Below the pieces are notes generated by a model. It did not search any database, was not told where the DNA came from, and was given only the letters and a program-made list of their open reading frames with translations. Positions 56,607 to 64,000 of a stretch of DNA of 64,000 nucleotides are shown here, one piece after another. The stretch spans positions 1,311,501 to 1,375,500 of the forward strand of contig JADKBM010000011.1 of assembly GCA_016715115.1 (NCBI GenBank), in the 5' to 3' direction. Numbering within the stretch: position 1 is the stretch's first letter; each line of letters begins with the position of its first letter. The stretch is from Acidobacteriota bacterium. GTDB lineage: Bacteria > Acidobacteriota > Blastocatellia > Pyrinomonadales > Pyrinomonadaceae. A program made the translations under genes and the position numbers.

Positions 56607-57773
56607 ATGGACAGCAAAACTCTTGGCATTGCAGTGATCGGTCTTGGCGGCGCGGTCGGAACGACGATGGTCGCCGGCATCGAGCTTCTCAAAAATGGTC
56701 TCATTGACACGACCGGTCTGCCGCTCGCGGAAGTCGATGGCGGACTCGCGGATTACCGGAATATTCGATTCGCCGGTTGGGATCTTTTCGGCGAGCATCT
56801 CGCCAAGGCCGCCGAAGAACACGATGTCCTGACGCACAAGCAATTCGTCGCGGTCGAAGACAACCTTCGGGCGATCAGACCCTGGCGCGCGGCGGCGAAC
56901 AAGGACTTTCTTGCGAATATCGACGGCGACAACACGGTGACGCGAGGTTCGCACCGGTCAACGATCGACTCCATCCGTCAGAATCTGCGCGATTTCAGAT
57001 CCGAATGCGGCAGTGTCGTCGTCATCAACCTCGCTTCGACCGAACGACTTGCCGACGAGGGCAACGAGATCTTCAATTCGTTGGCGGGATTTGAAAAGGC
57101 GCTCGACGACGATTCTGCCGAGATCAGTCCGGCGATGATCTATGCCTATGCCTCGATCGCTGAAGGCGTTCCGTACGGCAACTTCACGCCGTCGGTGTCT
57201 GCAGACATTCCGGCGCTCATCGAGTTTGCTGACAAGAACAACGTTCCGATCGCCGGAAAGGACGGCAAAACAGGGCAGACGATGATCAAGAGCGTCCTCG
57301 CGCCGGCGTTCAAAACGCGCGCCCTGAAGGTCGAAGGATGGTTTTCGACGAACATTCTTGGCAATCGCGACGGTTTCGCGCTTTCGAACGCGGGGTCGCT
57401 CGCGTCGAAAGTGAAGACCAAGAGTTCCCTGCTCGACGATATTCTCGGTTACGAGGTCGAGGATCACATCGTCGACATTCGATACTATCGTCCGCGCGGC
57501 GACAACAAGGAAGCCTGGGACAATATCGATCTCGTCGGCTTTATGGGCCGCCAAATGCAGCTCAAGGTCAATTTCCTCTGCAAGGATTCGATCCTCGCCG
57601 CGCCTTTGGCGATCGAGATCGCGCGCTGTCTCGATCTTGCGCACGATCGGGGCGAAGGCGGCATACAGGAACAGCTTTCGATCTTTTTCAAAATGCCCTT
57701 GACGCGCGGTGAGAAAGCGGAGAACGCCTTGTTCAGGCAAGAGGAGATGTTGATGCGCTGGATCGGTCGTTAA
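56607..57773 (+). CDS. ino1: Inositol-3-phosphate synthase
   Basis: A 388-residue NAD-dependent synthase that converts glucose 6-phosphate to myo-inositol 3-phosphate. N-terminal dinucleotide loop 'GIAVIGLGGAVGTTMVAGIE', then the family blocks 'GKDGKTGQTMIKSVLAP', 'STNILGNRDGFALSN' and 'FMGRQMQLKVNFLCKDSILA' with 'APLAIEIARCLDLA'. Length and motifs match the bacterial/archaeal branch. In such bacteria the product feeds phosphatidylinositol or inositol-derived solutes. It starts 42 bases after the DMT gene on the same strand. Confidence 0.92.
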   Translation: MDSKTLGIAVIGLGGAVGTTMVAGIELLKNGLIDTTGLPLAEVDGGLADYRNIRFAGWDLFGEHLAKAAEEHDVLTHKQFVAVEDNLRAIRPWRAAANKDFLANIDGDNTVTRGSHRSTIDSIRQNLRDFRSECGSVVVINLASTERLADEGNEIFNSLAGFEKALDDDSAEISPAMIYAYASIAEGVPYGNFTPSVSADIPALIEFADKNNVPIAGKDGKTGQTMIKSVLAPAFKTRALKVEGWFSTNILGNRDGFALSNAGSLASKVKTKSSLLDDILGYEVEDHIVDIRYYRPRGDNKEAWDNIDLVGFMGRQMQLKVNFLCKDSILAAPLAIEIARCLDLAHDRGEGGIQEQLSIFFKMPLTRGEKAENALFRQEEMLMRWIGR

Positions 57774-57776
57774 GTC

Positions 57777-58490
57777 TCATTTGAGGCCAAGCTCGAGTCG
57801 CGCGGCGATATCCGAGAGCATCGACAAGACCTTGCGGATCTCCTCGGTGTCCGTCACTATCCCGGGCTTTTCTGCAAAGATTTCGAAATTTCCGGCACAT
57901 ATGCCCCAATCCGATCCCGAGTATCGTACAAGTTGCTCGGCTACGGCGACATTGTCGGGTGCCCGGAACGCGAGTGCTTGAAAAGCTTGCTGAGGCGCTG
58001 AACTCTCGACGCAGTACGCCTCATCGAACTGCGGATAGCCGAGCGTCAGCGTCTTCTGGCCTTCGAGCACCCAATCCAACATCTTGCGCGGCTTGATCAA
58101 AAACTCAACGCCTCTCGGATTCCGAAAACGAACGTTGCAGCAAGTGTGATAGGTAACCCGTCCGCGCCGCATTCCCGTCGTTTGACTGGTGAAGTGCTCC
58201 CGGCGGACGGAAACGACCGCCTCGCGACCGCCGAACATCCCGCGCATCGGTTGCGCAATCGATTCGCCATCTGAAATCAATGAGCTGAACAACCTGTATT
58301 GCGCCGGTTGGAGTTCGAAACCCAGTTCGCGGGCCGTCGCCGCCCAACGGCGTCCGTGCCTTCGCTTAAACCGGATAGCGACCCAAAATCCGAGAATCAA
58401 AGCACCGAAGAAAATGACGATGACCGCCGCGACGATCACCAACACCGCGACGAACGAGAGATCGCCTGATTGGAGAAAGAATCCGAGCAT
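57777..58490 (-). CDS. Single-pass membrane protein of unknown function
   Basis: A 237-residue protein; ATG 58490 is preferred because GGGAG precedes it by about ten bases. One strongly hydrophobic segment (FVAVLVIVAAVIVIFFGALI) near the N-terminus is followed by basic 'RFKRRHGRRW', placing the rest in the cytoplasm. That domain contains 'MRGMFGGREAVVSVRREHFT' and 'FLIKPRKMLDWVLEGQKTLT', resembling DUF-type proteins that compare a stored value; I do not recognise a defined family. Convergent with ino1, gap three bases. Confidence 0.6.
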   Translation of the reverse strand: MLGFFLQSGDLSFVAVLVIVAAVIVIFFGALILGFWVAIRFKRRHGRRWAATARELGFELQPAQYRLFSSLISDGESIAQPMRGMFGGREAVVSVRREHFTSQTTGMRRGRVTYHTCCNVRFRNPRGVEFLIKPRKMLDWVLEGQKTLTLGYPQFDEAYCVESSAPQQAFQALAFRAPDNVAVAEQLVRYSGSDWGICAGNFEIFAEKPGIVTDTEEIRKVLSMLSDIAARLELGLK

Positions 58491-58601
58491 TTCTTTGTAG
58501 CTCCCGGGATCACAAATACCCGCAGAAGTGTGGCTAATTAACTCACTTTTCCCAGATAAGTGTAGCAAATCAGACTCGGAATTTCCCGCGGCCCGTTCCG
58601 G

Positions 58602-59525
58602 TCATCGGCGTTTGCTTTTCGTCACCGGTCTTGCGAGTTCCGCCTCCGAAGCGGTGTAGCCGAAACTCGCCCACTGGTTGCCGGCGATGACCATCCGGAA
58701 GATTCGAATCCCTTTTTCCGTCTCGCCGATATAGTGATACCAATTCCCGAGTCCGTACCCGAGCGACGCACTGCCGAGACTGTCAGCGTCCGCACTCATT
58801 GAACGCGCCAGTTCGTCGGCTGGGATCTTTCCCTGATAAAGCTTGACCATTTTGTAGTAGTCATCGTTCTCGATGATGTCGAGAGCGTCACCGATGCCGA
58901 CGACCGAACGTTCGGCCTCGCGCACCCGACCAAGACGCCGGAGCGTCATATACTCCCAGTGCTTGGCTGCAACAAGCATGTCGGGGTTTGTCGAAACCGC
59001 GACGCATTTCCGGTACGCTTTCAGCGCCCTTTTGAAGTCACCCTTGAGATAAAAGGCGAGCCCGAGGTGGTAAAAGATGTTCGACTGGAGCGTCGAGGTC
59101 GGGGTGTTACGCGCGTTGGGCAATCCGTCGGGCTCGATCTCGTCCGGCTTTCCTTTGACGAGCTTCGCCGCAGATTCAAGATCGCGGACCGCATCGTCAA
59201 AACATCGAAGCGTGATCAGACGATGTCCGCGATGACGAAGGAAACGCGCGTCCTTCGGAAACATTTCAGCGCCGCGCGTGAAGATTCCGATCGCCTCGCG
59301 ATATCGCCCGAGATACGCTGTCCGCCGACCGAGCCAAACGTGTGCGTCGGCATTTTTCGGGTTTCGCGCGACTTCGGCTTCGGCCTCCGCTTGCTTTGCT
59401 TCGTAAACCTTTCGGGCGGCCTCGGTGATCGCCGGCGGAACGATCTTCGCCGTTTCGGAGCACCCCTGCGCGAGCGCCGACAAGATCGGCGCGATTACGA
59501 GCACAAGCAGAAAGACAATTCGCAT
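58602..59525 (-). CDS. Exported TPR-repeat protein
   Basis: A 307-residue protein with a Sec signal (FLLVLVIAPILSALAQGC; ALAQGC could allow lipid attachment). TPR units follow: 'NADAHVWLGRRTAYLGRYRE', 'AIGIFTRGAEMFPKDARFLR', 'SNIFYHLGLAFYLKGDFKRA' and 'LKAYRKCVAVSTNPDMLVAA'. TPR proteins act as scaffolds; the partner is unknown. It stands alone on the minus strand. Confidence 0.85.
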   Translation of the reverse strand: MRIVFLLVLVIAPILSALAQGCSETAKIVPPAITEAARKVYEAKQAEAEAEVARNPKNADAHVWLGRRTAYLGRYREAIGIFTRGAEMFPKDARFLRHRGHRLITLRCFDDAVRDLESAAKLVKGKPDEIEPDGLPNARNTPTSTLQSNIFYHLGLAFYLKGDFKRALKAYRKCVAVSTNPDMLVAAKHWEYMTLRRLGRVREAERSVVGIGDALDIIENDDYYKMVKLYQGKIPADELARSMSADADSLGSASLGYGLGNWYHYIGETEKGIRIFRMVIAGNQWASFGYTASEAELARPVTKSKRR

Positions 59526-59574
59526 ATGCGAATCTTAGCCCGATTTGTTTCGAGCGCCAAACAAAGCCCGGGGC

Positions 59575-60036
59575 TCATTTTCGAAAGATATTCGCGACGT
59601 GACAACCTGCCTCGGCGTTTCGGATGTTGATGAACCGGGTCGAATCATCCGCGAGCAGTTCGGCGATCTGATCTTCCGGTGCCGCGGCATCGATCGCGAC
59701 GGTCGAGGCGATCGTTCCGTCCGCAGTGTAACTTTCAAAAAGCAGCGGCAGATCAATTAGTTCCGGCGGGAAGCCATCCGTCGAATAGCGTTTGCAATCG
59801 CGGAGATGGATAAAAACCGGGCCAGGAAGCGGGATGTCGAGCAATCCCTCGAACGCATTGTAGGTAAACAGTATTCGTTCCTCGGTTCCCTCTTCGAACT
59901 TTCGCAAGCAATGCCGGCACGGACCGTAACCGGTGGCGATCTCCGTGAACGCGGGATGACTGTACTGCGGCGAGATCTTTTCGTCGCGGACCGAACGGGC
60001 GACATCCACGCTTATGGGCTCGAATTTGAAATTCAT
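59575..60036 (-). CDS. DUF1203 family protein
   Basis: A 153-residue protein starting at ATG 60036, overlapping the ada stop by four bases (ATGA) and preceded by AAGGAG inside ada. 'TGYGPCRHCLRKFEEGTEER' with its CxxC pair, 'GPVFIHLRDCKRY' and the end 'RFINIRNAEAGCHVANIFRK' are typical of DUF1203. Function unknown. Translational coupling to Ada suggests a role related to the alkylation response, which is inference. Confidence 0.82.
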   Translation of the reverse strand: MNFKFEPISVDVARSVRDEKISPQYSHPAFTEIATGYGPCRHCLRKFEEGTEERILFTYNAFEGLLDIPLPGPVFIHLRDCKRYSTDGFPPELIDLPLLFESYTADGTIASTVAIDAAAPEDQIAELLADDSTRFINIRNAEAGCHVANIFRK

Positions 60037-61073
60037 TTCGAATACTCCTTCTCGTTTCGAAGTATCAAGCTCTTTCGCGCCGCGCCCCAACGATAGCCGC
60101 TCAGTTCGCCGTCCGAACGAACCACGCGGTGGCAAGGGATGACCAACGCCACGCGATTCGTCGCGCATGCTCGCGCGACCGCGCGAACGGCGTTGCGGTT
60201 GCCGAGTCGCTCGGCGATCTGCTGATACGAAACGGTTTCGCCATACGGGACCTTCCGCAGCTCGTCCCAGACGCGCATCTGGAACGCCGTCGCGCGCAGA
60301 TCGAGCGGCAGGTCGATCGAGCGGTTCGAACCGGAAAGGTTTGCGAGGACCGCGTCGACCGTTTCGCGCAATCGGTCGCCCGCCGGGCTTATCTCCGCGT
60401 TGCCGAATTCGGCAACCAGGTCCGCGAGCAGCTTTGATTCTTCGTCGCCGAAAGCCACCGCACAGACGCCTTTTTCGGTCCGCGCGACCAGTATTTTTCC
60501 GAGGTTGCAATCCGCAACCGTGTACTCGATCTTCATATCTTTGCCTTTTCTCGCGTAAGTCTTCGGCGTCATCCCAAGTTTTTCCGCGGCCTTCTCATAG
60601 AGCCGGCTGCTCGAACCGAATCCGGCGTCGTACATCGCACCGGTCACGCCGCTGCCGTCGCGCAGGCCTTTCTTGAACCGTTCCAGCCGTTTCGCTTCGG
60701 CGAACTTCTTCGGCGAGACTCCGACCAGTTCCTTGAAGAGTTTCTGAAAATGCGCCGAACTCATTCCGGCCTCGGCGGCGAGCGAATCAAGTGAGATCGT
60801 TTCTTCCGATTCGATGCGTTCCGCCGCTTCGATCACCTTGGCGACCTGGGGCGAAGGCGCTTCCAACGCTGGCCGGCACCGGAGACAAGCGCGGAATCCC
60901 CTTGATTCGGCGTTCGCGGCGTCGCTGAAAAACTCGACGTTCTCCCGCTTCGGCAGACGCGAGGAACAGGACGGCCGGCAATAGATCCCGGTCGACCGGA
61001 CCCCATAAACGAACGCGCCGTCGAATCGTCCATCGTTTGTTTTGACCGCCATCCAGCGGATCTCGTTTTCCAT
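60033..61073 (-). CDS. ada: Ada: alkylation-response regulator and O6-alkylguanine-DNA methyltransferase
   Basis: A 346-residue bifunctional protein. N-terminal Ada zinc domain: 'STGIYCRPSCSSRLPKRENV' and 'GFRACLRCRP' give the four cysteines, the first of which accepts methyl from phosphotriesters. An AraC-type HTH follows (about 85-170, 'AGMSSAHFQKLFKELVGVSP'). The C-terminal methyltransferase has 'VPYGETVSYQQIAERLGN' and the active-site 'VIPCHRVVRSDG'. ATG 61073 is preferred over an in-frame TTG two codons upstream. It should activate its own operon with DUF1203 after methylation. Confidence 0.95.
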   Translation of the reverse strand: MENEIRWMAVKTNDGRFDGAFVYGVRSTGIYCRPSCSSRLPKRENVEFFSDAANAESRGFRACLRCRPALEAPSPQVAKVIEAAERIESEETISLDSLAAEAGMSSAHFQKLFKELVGVSPKKFAEAKRLERFKKGLRDGSGVTGAMYDAGFGSSSRLYEKAAEKLGMTPKTYARKGKDMKIEYTVADCNLGKILVARTEKGVCAVAFGDEESKLLADLVAEFGNAEISPAGDRLRETVDAVLANLSGSNRSIDLPLDLRATAFQMRVWDELRKVPYGETVSYQQIAERLGNRNAVRAVARACATNRVALVIPCHRVVRSDGELSGYRWGAARKSLILRNEKEYSK

Positions 61074-61198
61074 AGTCAACAGTTTAGGAAAGCCCGATAC
61101 GAAAATCTATCCGAAAATTGTCGTGCAATTCTTTTCGTCAGCGCAACAGCGGCCGACCGATGTTTCCTGCGCGCGGTTTCTTGTTATAATCGAAAGCA

Positions 61199-62890
61199 AT
61201 GCTTAATTCATACAGTTTTTCATTGCCTTCGGAATTGGACGCGGCCGTACGCGCAGCGATCGTCGATTGGACCAACGACGCCCGCGTCGCGCGGATCTGG
61301 GCGAAGGATGCGGCCGTTTGGACCAATTCCGACGAATCGAATTGGCTCGGCTGGCTCGACATCGTCGGCCACGAGCTGGCCGACACCGCGAAGTATGTCG
61401 AATTCGCGGCCGACGCGGCAACGTTCGACGACATCGTCGTGCTCGGAATGGGCGGTTCGTCGCTGTGTCCGGAAGTTCTTTCGATAACGTTCGGAAAATC
61501 GAATTTTCACGTGCTTGATTCGACCGTGCCGGCCCAGGTCGCATCGCTCGACCGACAACTCGACCTGTCGAAGACGCTGTTCATCGTCGCTTCTAAGTCA
61601 GGTTCGACCCTCGAGCCGAACTGTTTCAAACAGTATTTTTACAAACGCGTTTGCGAAACGGTCGGCGCCGAAAACGCGGGCAGCCACTTCGTCGCGATCA
61701 CCGACCCGGGATCCAAAATGGAAGTGGTCGCCAAACGCGACGGTTTCCGGCGCATTTTTTACGGCGAGCCGCAGATCGGCGGACGATTCTCGGCGTTGAG
61801 CGTTTTCGGTTTGACCGCCGCCAGCGCGTTGGGCATCGATGTTCAAGAATTTTTAACGAACACGAACGAAATGGTCGAGGCATGCCGCGACGCGAATGCG
61901 CAAACGAATCCGGGCGCGGCGCTCGGGATCGCTCTCGGGGTCGCCCACCGGCAGGGCCGCGACAAACTTTTGCTGATCGCCTCGCCGTCCAAGAAATCCG
62001 TCGGCGCCTGGCTCGAACAGCTCGTCGCCGAGTCGCTCGGGAAAAACGGCGTTTCGATCATCCCGATCGATCGCAAAAGCTCGGTCGATTCGATCATCTA
62101 CGGCGACGATCGGATATTCGTCTATTTCCGAAGCAAACAAAGTTACGATCCGACTCAGGACAACTTGGTCGAAGAGATCAAAAGAAACGGACAGGCGGTG
62201 ATAACGATCGAATCCGAAGGCCGTATGAACCTCGGCCAGGAGTTTTTCCGCTGGGAATTCGCGACCGCCGTCGCGGGCGCGTTGATGGGAATCAATCCGT
62301 TCGACCAACCGGACGTCGAATCGGCGAAGATCGAGGCGCGGAAGATCACCGAGGCGTACGAGGCATCCGGCTCGTTGCCGGATGAAACGCCATTTTTCGA
62401 AGCCGATGGGATCAAACTGTTCTCAGACGCGAAAAACGTCGCCGAGCTCGACGGTTTGATCGAAGAACGTTCGGTCAAGTCTTATCTCAAGGCGCATTTC
62501 GAACGTTGCGGACCGGGCGACTATCTCGCCTTGCTCGCGTATCTTGAAATGGATTTCGGCAATTTCGTCGATCTCGAGAAACTGCGTCACGAGATATTGA
62601 ACAGATACCGCGTTGCGACATCGATGCAGTTCGGCCCCCGTTTTCTGCACTCGACCGGACAGGCGTTCAAGGGCGGCGCGAACAACGGTGTGTTTCTCCA
62701 GGTCACTTCAGACGACGCCGTCGACCTGCCGGTTCCGGGACAGAAGTATACGTTCGGCGTCGTCAAGGCAGCCCAGGCCCGTGGAGATTTCCAGGTGCTT
62801 CTCGACCGCGGACGGCGCGCGTTGCGAATCCATTTCGGCGCCGACGTCCGGGCCGGTTTGAAAACGCTTCACGAGGCGGTTGGAGGCTAA
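61199..62890 (+). CDS. pgi: Glucose-6-phosphate isomerase (Pgi, type found in transaldolase fusions)
   Basis: A 563-residue protein interconverting glucose 6-phosphate and fructose 6-phosphate. SIS-domain phosphate loops are visible: 'VVLGMGGSSLCPEV' and 'IVASKSGSTLEPN', then 'FVAITDPGSKM'. The later 'NPFDQPDVESAKIEARKITE' and 'QFGPRFLHSTGQAFKGGANN' are characteristic of the Pgi half of bifunctional transaldolase/isomerase proteins. Here no transaldolase half is fused, and the upstream gene is divergent ada. Adjacent ino1 uses the same substrate, though it is 3.4 kb away. Confidence 0.88.
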   Translation: MLNSYSFSLPSELDAAVRAAIVDWTNDARVARIWAKDAAVWTNSDESNWLGWLDIVGHELADTAKYVEFAADAATFDDIVVLGMGGSSLCPEVLSITFGKSNFHVLDSTVPAQVASLDRQLDLSKTLFIVASKSGSTLEPNCFKQYFYKRVCETVGAENAGSHFVAITDPGSKMEVVAKRDGFRRIFYGEPQIGGRFSALSVFGLTAASALGIDVQEFLTNTNEMVEACRDANAQTNPGAALGIALGVAHRQGRDKLLLIASPSKKSVGAWLEQLVAESLGKNGVSIIPIDRKSSVDSIIYGDDRIFVYFRSKQSYDPTQDNLVEEIKRNGQAVITIESEGRMNLGQEFFRWEFATAVAGALMGINPFDQPDVESAKIEARKITEAYEASGSLPDETPFFEADGIKLFSDAKNVAELDGLIEERSVKSYLKAHFERCGPGDYLALLAYLEMDFGNFVDLEKLRHEILNRYRVATSMQFGPRFLHSTGQAFKGGANNGVFLQVTSDDAVDLPVPGQKYTFGVVKAAQARGDFQVLLDRGRRALRIHFGADVRAGLKTLHEAVGG

Positions 62891-62899
62891 ACGCGACGC

Positions 62900-64000
62900 T
62901 TAGTTGGCGACCTTCAAAAGATGGGTCTGGATCTGCTGCTGGTTGATCGCGGCGCTCAGCTGGCCGCCGGAGACATTCGCGGTCTGGATAAAGGTTTCGA
63001 TGTGAGTCAGGCGATCCGCCGCGACGATCGGAACTGAAAGGCCGAGAAAGTAGTTTTTCGGAAGATTCGATTGGTTCCAGACGCGCGCGACGATGCCGCG
63101 CGAAACGCCGTCCTCGGCAGGCTTGACCGCCCACAAAAGCACATCCGGATCCGAGATCTGAAGGAACGAGTACGCCGATCCCGGCAGTTGGCGGGCAATC
63201 GTGCCGCTACCGTCGATCATTCCCGTCACCAGCGGATTCTGATGCTCGAGCGAAAACCTCATCGCCTGCCTCTGATCGAACGCGCCGTGCGTCCGTAAAG
63301 CGAAACGCTGCATAAAGAAAGAGTCGCCGCCCTGATTCGGAATCCCCAGCGCCGGGCCGTCGATCTGGCCGCCGGCGAGGACGTTGATCTGCGGCGTCGC
63401 GGTATCGAGCGTCTGCGAACTGCTGTCGCCGAGCCTCATAAAGAACGCGTCGCGGTTCGAAACCGTGACGCCGAAATCCGCCGCAGCGCCGTCCGATATG
63501 TCCGCGAAATGATTCATCGTCAACCAGTCATACCGAGCGTTCTTCGGCGAATAATGGCCGCCCTGAGCGAGCAGTTTCGCGCGGATCACTGCGCCGACCT
63601 CTTCGTGCCAGACGTCCGGAGAATTGATCTCGAACGAATTGCTCCAGGTCTTGAGGTCGCCAAAATTCTGCGTGATCCGGTTGTCAACGTCGACGCGGTT
63701 CAGATCGCGAAAGAAAGTGACGCGCGTCGTGTGCTCGACCGGGCTTGAGGAGATCGCGCGCAAGGTGACGCTGACCGGACCGGCGTTCTCGACCGTGACC
63801 CGGCCGGTTCGGTTTCCGCCGAGGTCGTTTACCAGCTTGCCGCCGATTGGCCGCACGACCTCACGGTCGGACCGTGATCGATCGACGAAACTTGAGATCG
63901 CGCCGTCGTTCGCCAAAGTCAGCCGGTAAGCGCCGTTTTCGATGACGTTGCCGGATGCGGTCGCGGCGTTTGGAAAGGTCGCGCCGGCGCCGCTTCGGAT
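62900..64000 (-). CDS. GH38-like alpha-mannosidase, C-terminal part (5' end outside window)
   Basis: The frame is open to the right edge, so the N-terminal catalytic part is missing. The visible 366 residues follow the C-terminal beta-domains of glycoside hydrolase family 38: 'VIENGAYRLTLANDGAISSF', 'LNRVDVDNRITQNFG', 'DWLTMNHFADISDGAAADFG' (compare W.....DGs..G.....) and 'MRFSLEHQNPLVTGMI'. Such enzymes release alpha-mannose from glycans. A TTG at 63916 is inside the frame and is not the start. Convergent with pgi. Confidence 0.75.
   Translation of the reverse strand: MRSGAGATFPNAATASGNVIENGAYRLTLANDGAISSFVDRSRSDREVVRPIGGKLVNDLGGNRTGRVTVENAGPVSVTLRAISSSPVEHTTRVTFFRDLNRVDVDNRITQNFGDLKTWSNSFEINSPDVWHEEVGAVIRAKLLAQGGHYSPKNARYDWLTMNHFADISDGAAADFGVTVSNRDAFFMRLGDSSSQTLDTATPQINVLAGGQIDGPALGIPNQGGDSFFMQRFALRTHGAFDQRQAMRFSLEHQNPLVTGMIDGSGTIARQLPGSAYSFLQISDPDVLLWAVKPAEDGVSRGIVARVWNQSNLPKNYFLGLSVPIVAADRLTHIETFIQTANVSGGQLSAAINQQQIQTHLLKVAN

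Overview
The window looks like a chromosomal segment of an Acidobacteriota bacterium, most likely of the Blastocatellia/Pyrinomonadaceae type. The pointers are style rather than a marker gene: FG-GAP/VCBS repeat proteins of the 'DYDGDGKxD...FRPS' kind, an exported Xaa-Pro aminopeptidase, very large Sec-exported RHS proteins, and fairly GC-rich coding. No rRNA, tRNA or CRISPR array was seen.

Layout. 1-11.6 kb is housekeeping: an FG-GAP protein tail, an F420-reductase-like/TMEM175 pair, a minus-strand run (GNAT, phosphoesterase, NTF2-like, saccharopine-dehydrogenase-like, CsbD-like, DoxX, DUF1428), a nucleotidyltransferase with a small overlapping partner, cobalamin-dependent methionine synthase (metH) and a VOC protein. 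11.6-12.9 kb holds hairpin repeats and an IS21 remnant. 12.9-17.4 kb is a minus-strand, partly decayed RHS toxin/immunity cluster that includes a colicin-D-type tRNase tip with its immunity gene. 17.6-22.2 kb returns to ordinary genes (DUF937, NHL lipoprotein with M23-like motifs, Xaa-Pro aminopeptidase). 22.2-55.6 kb is a long accessory island. 55.6-64 kb is again housekeeping: DMT transporter, inositol-3-phosphate synthase, TPR protein, DUF1203, Ada, glucose-6-phosphate isomerase and the edge of a GH38-like alpha-mannosidase.

The island is the main interest. It opens with one full-length RHS gene (22984-28353, signal peptide, about 1570 residues of RHS, variable tip). This is followed on the same strand by a row of 5'-truncated RHS core fragments. 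Most end in a different tip domain and are followed at once by a small candidate immunity gene. Recognisable tips are a PD-(D/E)XK nuclease (with a DUF3805-like partner), a zinc phospholipase-C-like domain, a Cys/His 'NCHG' hydrolase present twice, an NlpC/P60-CHAP-like amidase (with an ankyrin lipoprotein partner) and an HExxH metallopeptidase. Other tips are unknown. This is the architecture of a polymorphic toxin locus with orphan tip/immunity modules that can be recombined onto the full-length gene through the shared core. Partners of cytoplasm-acting tips lack signal peptides, while partners of envelope-acting tips carry a signal peptide or lipobox.

Mobile DNA has shaped the island. An intact IS21-family element (37427-39615, istA/istB, 6-bp target duplication GCTTGG) splits one RHS tip, and removing it restores the reading frame exactly. 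A second, heavily deleted copy (29582-30742) keeps both ends and its own 6-bp duplication (ATTTGT). Phage-like gene fragments (portal C-terminus near 22.3 kb, prohead protease near 54.3 kb) lie at the two ends of the island, and a roughly 120-bp palindromic repeat occurs in inverted orientation near 12.3 and 55.3 kb.
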